A stretch of 64,000 bases of DNA, from assembly GCA_029378245.1 (NCBI GenBank), contig JARKIF010000017.1, positions 620,001 to 684,000 on the forward strand, read 5' to 3'. Source of the stretch: Roridomyces roridus. Lineage: Eukaryota; Basidiomycota; Agaricomycetes; Agaricales; Mycenaceae. Within the stretch, counting starts at the first letter, position 1; each line of letters opens with the position of its first letter. Positions 10,905 to 19,755 of the stretch are shown here, piece after piece. The translations under genes and the position numbers were made by a program. The notes below the pieces were generated by a model. The model did not search any database and was not told where the DNA came from. It was given only the letters and a program-made list of their open reading frames with translations.

Positions 10905-12444
10905 CTATGCCTCCAAAATTGCAAGCATTCGAGAGAAGATTGTCCAGCCCTCGGTGATCCTCAAGGCTGGACTTCCCAGGTGCTCGTACGCCGCCACTGC
11001 CTGCACCTCAAACTCCTCCGGAACCCATCGGTAGCACTCCTCCCGGGACTTGGGTAGAGTCTTCCGCAGCTCAGGTACAAACTCGCGGTCAACTTCGATT
11101 CCTCCAAACTCGAGGCCAAAGTTTTGAGGTTTGTCAAAAACGTCCTGCGGTGACACCCCCGAGGGTAGGGCTTTGTTGCGTTGGTTGCGAGTCTTGTGTG
11201 TATTCCAGTACTCCACAAAGAGATCAACAGCATTCTGAACGATCCGAGACCAAAGCCAATGGAAGAGGTGGCTCCAGATGCCCAGTTAGGACATGTACAA
11301 CAGCAGGGAAAAATAAACGCACATGTGTACGTCGTCCGTGACGTTCATATAGTTCTCAGTTTTACCAAGAAGGATGGCGGCCTTAAGATCTCGCCCACTG
11401 AAGTTGCGGAGATAGCTCCAGAGAGACTCAATTGGAATGTTGTCCGTGCTTGGCAAAGCAACGACGGCGGGGGCGTCCTCAAGAGTGAATCCACGCAGAA
11501 AGTGTGTACTGAGCATCTGTAAGGTTGACCACAAGGGAGAACATAGGGACTCACCGCAGCTCCTTGTGCAACTGAGTCATGTAGCGAGTTTCGGTTCCCC
11601 CGTCCACGGTATTTTGAACCGGGATATCTAGAGTGGTATAATGATTGGGAAAAAAGGAGGTAATCCAGAGCACGTACAACCAAAGGATTCAGCAAGGTCC
11701 AGATACAAATGACCGACGGTGACCCCACATCTCGCGTTGGGAACAACCCGCAAAAGGGCAATGAGACCGCTACCGTGGCAGCGCCCGCCGTACATGTCAA
11801 TTCCCGCCCGAACCATCTCCAAGGCCTTGAAGTTAAGCTTCTCGTGCCCATCAAAATGAATTTCATAGAAGACGGCGTTGTCGGTCATCACGGAGCGGTC
11901 CTTGACCGGGCGTTTGCCGGGGAACCTGCGAGAAGGACCCTCAGGATCAAGAGCCTTCATGGTACCACGCACCACAGCACTGCCATATTCAACGAGTTGA
12001 ACAACATAATGTACAATGAGAAAACACACCGAGGAAGAGCTACGCCAGTCTGGAGGGCAACGCGCAGTTGAATGGTGTTCGGACTGTTGCTACCAGTAAT
12101 ATTCTGAGCCATCTCGGCCGCAATGAGTGTTGTGGCAATATGTTCAGGGGGTGGGCGTCTCGGCGAGATTATACTGTACTGTTTGTTGAGTTTTTTGAGA
12201 GTGGTGAGGCTGGGATAGTTTTATTCAGGCCGAGTAAAGGGAAGTTCATAGCGAGAACTTCAGACCTGATGTGGTAGTTCTTCTCCCTAAGTTGCTCTAT
12301 CCGGTGTTTGAGAGGAACCTTCTTGGAAGCGTAGCCTTGCAGTAGAGCTGGGAGATCGTCGGGGGCTTGAGAGACTTGAGAACTAGCCAGTAGTTGAAGA
12401 ACGAGAGGGCAAACAAGACATACGATCACCATTGTCATGGCCAT
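10905..12444 (-). CDS. DDE integrase-core protein, probable transposase
   Basis: Six exons on the minus strand (12444-12266, 12209-12030, 11979-11678, 11627-11555, 11508-11323, 11271-10905) join in phase to 428 residues with no stop. The introns are 46-56 nt. The N-terminal third is helical and DNA-binding-like (KHRIEQLREKNYHIR, LKKLNKQYSI). The catalytic core shows the acid triad expected of the fungal integrase-core family: D163 in HFDGHEKL, D229 in VDGGTET and E272 in NIPIESLWS. The C-terminal part has LFHWLWSRIVQ and FVEYWNTHKTRN. Family members are abundant in Agaricomycetes and are annotated only as integrase core domain proteins. Here the gene lies inside inverted repeats with a target duplication, so I infer it is the transposase. 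The intron-rich structure is unusual for a transposase. The join between the third and fourth exons could use GTACGT at 11677 (chosen) or GTTGTA at 11680; both keep the frame. Confidence 0.85.
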
Positions 12445-13042
12445 TGTTCCCACCGGGATTTGGCATTAAAGAAAGGAGAGTGGGTGAATTTCAATGAGAG
12501 GCAGTGGGTTGATTGGGAAGAAATTGATGCAGTCTTGACTTCAACCCGATGTTTTTGAGTGCGTCCTACGACTACGATGAGGTGTGGTTGAGGTCATAGT
12601 ACTGAGGGATCTATCCACGTCATTCGTGTCACTGGTGAGCATATTCTCTGTCGTCAGTGGCCCCATGAACCGTCCAGAGGTAGCCGAAGAGTTGTTTTGA
12701 TGTGGTGTACAAGTGAGAGTTGAGATCAAGACCGCACTTGATCCACCGGGGTTGATCGGTCTCTTCGTGCTTACCATCATCTCTGCTTTGTCCCCCTCGG
12801 AATTTGCATCCTGCAGTTCGTCCTGGACGTCTCAACTCTAGACTGCTCACAGCTCCGTTTCGACGTCATTAGTGCATGGGGAAACTCTGATGGCTGAGGA
12901 CTCCAACGACAATCGGTGACCGCCACACCCGCCCCACCCCCCGCAGCCGAGCTTAAATATCTTTCTACATTCTCTTGGTTGTCCAATATCATTGTTTTCC
13001 CCCACATTCTCTTGCAAAACCCACTCCTTTCTGCTCACACTT
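12445..13042. promoter_or_regulatory. Shared divergent promoter region of the element's two genes
   Basis: These 598 bp separate the start codons of the integrase-like gene and the alpha-kinase gene, so both promoters must lie here unless they read in from outside. On the plus strand a CCAAT word lies in GTCCAATATC (about 12980) and an AT-rich TTAAATATC near 12952. Both are motif guesses. Confidence 0.45.
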
Positions 13043-14634
13043 ATGGCCGAGGACAACTCTCAAATCTGCACCAATCCAGACAACCCGACGGAATGCTGCG
13101 GGGCGCTCTATCCAGCCAAGGCGTCCCCCGGTCTCTGTGCCAAATGTACCGCGCTGTGCAGGTCCTCGAGCGACCAGGAGCGTCAAGACATCCTTGTATG
13201 TCCTGTTTCTTTCCTGCCGCACAATACTAATTCTCTTTGCAGCAAACGAGACAATGCCAGGGATGCAGCGCGCTCATCAAATTTCTTGTCGGAGTCTACT
13301 GTGGACTGTGCAACATGGCACTTAACAAGGACAAAAGTGTGTCTCGCTGACCTCTGTCTCTCATCCTTGCACTCACCTTCAAGTGCCTTGTCATATAGAT
13401 GGTTCTTCCGATGGCACGGCCGTGGGATCAGGGTCAGCTACCCCCCGGATTCCGCTGCATAATATCCCGAAAGAGAACCGCCTTGAGACTCGCACTGACC
13501 AGATGAGAGAGCTTACAGCCCAACGGTTGCAACGGAAGGGTTCTGTCAACAAACCCGCTGCACACAACGGAGCCATGTCTCACGCGGCCATCCGTCAGAT
13601 CTATGTCTTTATGATTCCAGTTCATCCCGGTTCGAGCGTAACGGGTGCGCTGGGATCGTCTGCTCGACAATTCGATGAATCAACTCCATTTGATGGTGAG
13701 TTTTTTTGGATTCAGTGCAATCCCATATTAATACTGCTGCTCTTTTACAGAGGTCATGGCGACGCTTCTCTTGAGATGGAAACCGGATTGGGACAAAGAC
13801 TGCAACGAGAGCATAACCGTGTATGTATCCAGCTCCCTCGAGGGTTATGTGCCTCGCTGATCAATCGACAAGGGAATATCTCAAATTCCGGTTTCACAAG
13901 AACTTGACCTTTGAACCAAACAGCACGCTGGGAACAATCGGTGAATTTTTCCACGTGCACAACTCGACGTTCAATACACAGCGGGAGAAATGTTTCTCTA
14001 TTCCCATCGACGTCAAGCTTAAAGGGACCTACGTTTACATTGAAGTTCGATTCCGGCTCCAGGAGGCAAGTACTGTCTATCAGTTTCTGCCCCCGAACCC
14101 ACACTAAAATTTGTCCAGTTTGTTGATCACTTCAAATGCGCGCCGCCTCCCTTCATGCTGCCACTTGCCGACCAGAAGAAGCTATTGAAGCGCACTTTGG
14201 ATGGCGAGGCAGACAGCGGGCCAACGAAGAAGTCTCGTGCCAGCCGTGCGTCCCATTTTACTTGAAACCATGTTCCCATGTTGACCTCTTCTCTCAGCAC
14301 TTCCATCCAAGATAGCGCCCCTCAAGTCTATTATTCGCCCTGCAGGCACTTTTACTACTGTCTCTGTTGCATTGGCAACTGTTGAACTCAACACCGATGA
14401 GGCCGTCATCCAGACCTTGTGGCCGAATCTCAATGATGCAGATACGGTGTTCGAGAAGTGTCAGATTGGGAAGGAGCTTGTCGCGCAGGGGGCATCACAA
14501 AATGTGTACAAGGTTCGGATCTCTCCCAAGTTTATTTTCCTTCGATATACATATTGCAGCGACAGGTATAAAGTCATTTTTCGTCAAATATATGTGCTTG
14601 CATTTGGACTATCTTGTGTGCAAACAACGGGCAT

Positions 14635-14850
14635 TTATGTACAGCTATCGTGAGCTTGTGTATCTTTAATGTACATCTATCATGAGCTTGCACATTGTTA
14701 TTGTACATTGCATCATGTACAGAGGCACCACTTTCATGTACATGGACGTGAGCATGTGCCGGCCGAACATGTACATGCACTTCTATGTTGTACATGCACA
14801 TTGCACAGATGTACAATTCAACATGTGCATGTACATTCACATAATGATCC
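14635..14850. repeat. Subterminal TGTACAT array (left)
   Basis: About ten copies of TGTACA/ATGTACAT occur in 215 bases. A smaller matching set lies at 18185-18345 near the other end of the same element, as expected for transposase-binding subterminal repeats. Confidence 0.7.
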
Positions 14851-15628
14851 GCCATCCCAATGTTATCTCATCAAATATCTGAAACCGTGGGAATCCCAAC
14901 GATCATGGCATCATTTCCCAACTATTCTTGGACTCCCACATCAAACCCAACTGCTGTGGCAATTCCCAACCCAATCCAACCATGGTTGGGCCTCTGATGT
15001 GTATCAGTGGCAGCATTTGGCTATTCTTGTAGTATTGGAATCAATTTCTGCAGTTACAAGTCAGGCACAGTGAAATACCATCATTTCTGAATGATGCTTT
15101 GATCAAGCCATGATGGCAGCAAGTGTGGAGGATATGAAGCATTGTTATAGCTGATTTCTGTCTCAGCCTACTGTTCCATGGTATTTGAAGGATGCCAGCC
15201 AGAATTCCAAGGTTAGGAGACTCTCCCTGGCCATACTCCAACTTTGTGCAACCAAAATCCACACAAATGCTGTGTAGGACCCAGTCTCCCACAGCCACAG
15301 ATTTTTATCTTGTTCTCTTCATTGTCTCCTGACTCTCTTCATCATGGTTCCAGCTCCTAGTAACTTGGTCCTCTATCATGTATGGTATCATTTAGGTTTT
15401 ACATCAACCAACCTTCAACCTAATCAAACTGTAGGAGTCCATGTGGCAATCTCCGATGCGGCCGACACTTGAACTGTTGAACCCAACAATGTCAAGTGCC
15501 TTTTTTTTTTTACTGGAGACCAGGTTGATTTGACTGACCCCCATTTTTTGATGCTTCAGCCAACAGACATTTCAAACCTGGCTGAGCTGTGAGTGCAAGA
15601 ATAATGACTCAATTCCTCAAGTAATACC

Positions 15629-16147
15629 TGTTGGAGTTGAGAGTAAACCGAACACGAGGCTACTTATGGTGTAGAGCTCGGGTTCAACACGCTGCCCGAC
15701 GCCCGAAGCCTGCCCGATGGGAGACCGAGCCACCCCCTAGCCTCATTCCAACCATGTAGTTTCTATATATATAAAATTTTGTACTGCTTTCATGGATTAA
15801 GTTGCACCCAAAGAACTCAGAATAGGCAGAATGAAATGTTTGACTGTGCCAGAATAAGAAGAAAAAAGAAAAAAAAAACCGGCTCTCTCCCAACTCTGTT
15901 GGGAATTTGGGTTTCTAGTATGTCATGCTTCTTGCATGCTTCGCCACCCTCGAGAACTTTCGCTGACTGATACAGTTTCTTACATTTTCGTAGAACATTC
16001 TAGTTACATTGTAAAGCAGTATATAAGCCTGCTGTTGGGCATCAGTTTGCCCTAGTGCATCTTACCTTAACCGGCTTGCGGCTTGCGATTGCAAACATTG
16101 GATTCTCTTCGACGCGGATTAACTCGCTCACGGGGTAAATCCCAACA
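15629..16147 (+). mobile_element. LTR-like segment
   Basis: The segment starts TGTTGG and ends CCAACA, the TG...CA form of a retrotransposon LTR with matching inverted ends. It contains a TATATAAG box at about 16020 followed by a possible transcript start region. No second copy, primer-binding site or polyprotein was found, and the 5 bases flanking each end do not match. It may be a solo LTR whose borders I mis-set, or a chance resemblance. Confidence 0.3.
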
Positions 16148-16793
16148 AACTCTCCCCTTCGTCCTCCGCCGGTACTTGACACCATCCTGCTCAGGCTGCT
16201 GAGTTCTCCACCTTCAGTTTCACATAACTTGTCTTCTGCCTGATCTACCTCCGCTCGAGCATCAACCACATTTCTATCGGCGAGACTCCCATTCGGCGTC
16301 ACATTCTTGTGTCTTGGGGACCCCATGCACTGTGCTTGTCAAGTTTATCTCCCTACTCAACGGCCGGTGCTCGGTGGCGGATTTTCTGGTCTTCCCTGGG
16401 TACCGGACTGGGCTAATGAGGGCAAAGCCCACAGATATAAACGATGGGGTCCTTTCTTTCTACTTCTTATGAACATCCCAAAAAGCCATACTAGGGAACA
16501 CCATCGAAATCAAGAAGAGCAAGAGCTTGACCAGAGCCCGCGCAGCGACGATTGCAATTGATTCGAAGGTCATACTCACCCCGGGTCCTATCATTAACCG
16601 GCAATGTCACTACCAAGCTTAAGGGCCTAAATTCTTCAGATTTGATTTAGAAATACATGAGACGTATACAGCTCAAGCATTGAGTCGCAATATTTGCACC
16701 CCGTGAGTGGTACCAGGTAGATGTCCTAAGGTTCGAAGAACGGGGCTATGAACCCAGCAATTCCCCCTCGTGGTCAAGCCGGGCATTCTCAAC

Positions 16794-17314
16794 CGGGCTT
16801 GAACAGATGCGACGCACACAGCACATTGATGGCAAGCGAAATCACCGCAATCTGCGACACACCGTGATCGGCAAGTGTCGCATATTTATTCGCTTCAGTG
16901 AATCATCCACTGATTGGCAAGATTCTGAATCCACTGTGAATTGGCGGTTAGACTCTGTTGGGTTAGGTTTGTGCAGACACACCTTCGGGCAACAAATCAG
17001 TCTTCTTCCCCCTTTTTCGTCAGTGCATGAAGAACTCGGAATCCACCGTGAATTGGCGGTTAGACTCTGTTAGGTTTGGTTGGGCAAAGGGACTCCTTGG
17101 CAAAATAACCAGTCTCCTTCCCCCCATTTTCGACAGTGAGTGAAGGGTGCATAATCCACAGTGAATGGACTGGTGAATTTAGTGCAAAGTCTCGGCAATT
17201 GACAAGTGCGACACACTCTGATCAGCTGCGTGATCAATGTGTCGCATCTGACGGAAACCTGCTGCCAATGTGTCGTACATCAATGTGCTGTGTGCGTCGC
17301 ATCTGTATAAGACT
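16794..17314. mobile_element. MULE-like MITE, 10-bp target duplication
   Basis: A 28-bp perfect inverted repeat beginning CAGATGCGACGC (16804 onward) matches the end at 17305 in reverse, and weaker similarity extends a few bases outward. CATTCTCAAC occurs directly outside both ends (16784-16793 and 17315-17324). A 10-bp duplication fits Mutator-like elements. Inside, a block containing AATTGGCGGTTAGACTCTG is tandemly duplicated about 110 bp apart (near 16940 and 17050). There is no coding capacity. Confidence 0.75.
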
Positions 17315-19683
17315 CATTCTCAACGCCATCACTCCCCCCTCTCATCCGTACACATCCTAACTTCGGAGCTGCTTCTTCAAACAGCGTAGGCCTATATATT
17401 TTGCAGCTATCAAGTAAGTATGCGGCGCGGGTTTCGAGGACGGTGATATGCAAAGAGAATTCAGAAGGAGCCCAGATGAATGGCCACAGAAAGTTGCAGT
17501 CGCAAACGAGAAATTTACAAGGTCACAGTAGGTGGGCACAGGCGGTAGCGACAGTGGGGTGTTGGAAACATAAACTCACATTGGAACCACGCGACACGTA
17601 GAGTACCCGTTCAAAAGAAAAGCTTTGAGGGCAGCCGGAGGCGACAGCAGGTGAAGGGCCTGAGATTGCATGACCAATGACCCAAGGGACTAACTTGCAT
17701 TTCTGAGAGATCTGTTCAATCAAGTGGGGTAGTATGCTCAGCGGCGGCCGGCGGGAGAGAGAACAAAACAGCAGTGAGATAAGACCGATTGGTGATGACA
17801 GGCTTGTTGCGTGTAGAAAAGGTCAAGATTGCGCCCACCGTCGCCGTCGTAAGTCGGGGCCTCAGAGAAGCGGGCGGAGCGGAAATGATCAACAGAGGGA
17901 GCCTTTCGGGCAAGGGGCATGGTGGTGGTACAGGAACAAGACGTGTTTCAGGCTCTGATGATGGAGCTCCCACGGTCGCGCCGGTTTTGATTGCCGCTAC
18001 AGTTGCAACTTGCAATCGACATTGATCATTGGGACTTCATTCGGGGATTGGCTTGGGATGGGATGGGATGGGATGGGAATTGAAAGAAGCTGGCAGTCAT
18101 TTGATTGGGGTCATTGATACCGGAGATTAGATTGCAGGGTCCATGTTCATTGCACACACGCGCATCCACGGGTGCATTTCAACATGTACATATGTGCACT
18201 CCAAGACAGCTGTACCTGACTCATTTCTGGCAGCTTCTGTTCAATTTGGTGGCTCTGTGCATGAAAGATGGTGCATGTGTCCCTTGCATGACCCATTTAG
18301 TTGTACAAACACCTGGGTTGGGAGTGCATGTGCGTAGTACAATGTAGCCTGGTAATGTTGATAATATTTGACGATAACTGACCTCATAGACAGGGTTTCT
18401 ATCATGGCACCGTCCTCGCCATGAAGAGATTCTCCAACGTTGGCCGAGGCCGGGACCGAGTCACTTTGGACGAGAACGCGTGTGAGACGCAGAAGGAGGC
18501 GGAACGTCTCCTTGAGGTGGCCACTTATCTCACCGAGTTCAAAGCGCTGGCAGAGGAGCGCCAAGTGGACATTGGTGACGGTAATTCTGATTCCTTTTCC
18601 AAACTCGAGCTCTAGAACAACTCGGTATTAATTTTCCATCCAGATCTGTCTGTCACTGACTGCACTCTCATGGTGGAAGTGCCTGGCCAGGCAAATGACG
18701 CGCCGTGTGAGGCTTCTGGGTATACCTCTGAGGAAGCCGTGGCTGCAGCGTCGCACATGGTCTGACTAGCAGAGCCCTTCCGCCCGGGACATGTAGTCAA
18801 GTGGAGTGGAACCGACGAACACCCAAACCATTCAAACAGCAAACTCGGCAATATTCTTAATTGTTTCGCTCACTACATCTTCCAGAACAGCGCTGAGTCC
18901 ACTGTTCTTGCCGATATTCAAAGTAGGCCATTCGCTAACCAAAATCATGCCGTCCTCATCTACCGTTCTCAGCTACGAAGGCTGTCATCGCAAACGGTCA
19001 AGCCTCACAGGTTTTGTTTGACCTCATGACGCACACCTCCGGCGGGTATGTGAATTTGTTCCTCAGCAGTTTGGACTCTGAATGCTTTCTGCAGTGCCTC
19101 TGGTGTCGGCGACAATGGCCAAGATGGTATTAATAAGTTTGTCGAGCAGCACGCGTGCTCCAGACGCTGTCGTGACTTGGGTCTCACGAATCTTCACCCC
19201 GAGTCTGATGTGGAGGACAGTGCCGACGAATCTGACTAGGGAGAGAAATAGAACAGCTCACATTGATTCAGTTATACATAGTACTACTTTTTAATTTGAG
19301 TTCTTATAGTTTGTCATGGCCAAATTCCCTCAAAACTTATATGACTGTGATTTGCGCTTGCCCGGGATTGAGGTGAGAAAAATATGCAGACCGTGTGTAT
19401 ATTGCAAGAAACTACACCGAACACCGAAGTGTGAGACACCTTCATTTTTCGCCCCGTCAGCGCACTCGGCGGGGACAATTTCGATGCCGCCGAGGCGGGC
19501 CGCCGCGGAAGTTGAGGCCTGAGGTTTCTTCCGAGGGTCTGCGTCGTGTCTTGATTTAGCATCAAGCACGGCTGATATTCCTGCTTGTCGAGGAAGGAGC
19601 GAGAAGAGACGGATCCGCAGGTGTCCCTAGGTGTCCCTAGTGTTGGGGAAGCAAGAGAGCGCAATCGCCGAGTAAACCCGACC

Positions 19684-19748
19684 TAGCCGATGTCAGTCTG
19701 ACGGCTGACTGATCTGAAACGTGAACCTCGACCTTTAGGCCTACCGTA
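19684..19748 (-). repeat. Right terminal inverted repeat of the 9.2-kb element
   Basis: Exact reverse complement of 10575-10639. The flanking word TTCCGAG at 19749-19755 repeats the left flank. Confidence 0.9.
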
Positions 19749-19755
19749 TTCCGAG

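Larger units (their letters stand above)
14567..18388. mobile_element. 3.8-kb TIR element inserted in the alpha-kinase
   Basis: The 25-bp ends (TATAAAGTCA... and, reversed, TATGAGGTCA...) agree at 21 of 25 positions. GACAGG flanks both sides (14561-14566 and 18389-18394). Removing the element and one GACAGG restores the kinase frame exactly. Near both ends lie arrays of the palindromic word ATGTACAT (about 14635-14850 and 18185-18345). The interior holds an LTR-like segment (15629-16147), a MULE-like MITE (16794-17314) and a (GGGAT)n run near 18055-18077. A minus-strand frame at 17738-18025 begins MPLARKAPSVDHFRS, but I cannot call a transposase. The element looks non-autonomous or decayed. 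Confidence 0.85.
13043..19239 (+). pseudogene. Alpha-type protein kinase gene broken by a transposon and a stop codon
   Basis: Coding blocks 13043-13195, 13243-13336, 13399-13695, 13751-13820, 13873-14065, 14119-14245, 14298-14512, 14560-14566 plus 18395-18580, 18644-18922, 18973-19045 and 19095-19239 sum to 613 codons in one phase. The N-terminal 80 residues hold Cys pairs (CC, CAKC, CQGC, CGLC), as in the zinc-binding head of Agaricomycete alpha-kinases. The atypical kinase domain starts near residue 371 (GASQNVYK, AMKRF with the likely catalytic lysine K396). It continues through LADIQ (D538) and LFDLMTHT to the Gly-rich SGVGDNG and the C-terminal zinc-binding HACSRRC. Two lesions are visible: the 3.8-kb insertion after codon 385 and an in-frame TGA at 18763-18765 (codon 488), where the family usually has Trp before L-x-EP. 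The intron at 14066-14118 is GC-AG. Before these hits it would have encoded a full-length kinase of unknown substrate. Confidence 0.88.
10575..19748. mobile_element. 9.2-kb TIR element with DDE integrase-like and alpha-kinase genes
   Basis: Perfect 65-bp inverted repeats bound the unit (10575-10639 and 19684-19748, outer ends TACGGTAGGCC...). Similarity goes on inward for about 20 more bases. Directly outside both ends sits the same 7-bp word, TTCCGAG (10568-10574 and 19749-19755), read as a target-site duplication. Inside lie an intact DDE integrase-like gene (10905-12444, minus) and an alpha-kinase gene (13043-19239, plus), transcribed away from each other. Only 265 bp remain between the left repeat and the integrase stop, and 444 bp between the kinase stop and the right repeat. 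Removing the nested 3822-bp element and its duplicated 6 bp leaves 5346 bp. Seen: ends, duplication and gene order. Inferred: that the integrase-like protein moves the unit and the kinase is its passenger. I do not know a described family with this make-up. Confidence 0.8.

Noticed and set aside
14669..15073. His/Tyr-rich frame over the TGTACAT array
   Set aside because: Its composition comes from the repeated word and not from coding.
17357..18025. Possible gag-like or membrane protein in the 3.8-kb element
   Set aside because: Frames do not join and no family could be recognised, so it is mentioned only in the element entry.
18055..18077. (GGGAT)n as a telomere-like repeat
   Set aside because: Only about four or five units, inside a transposon, and not the fungal telomere word TTAGGG.
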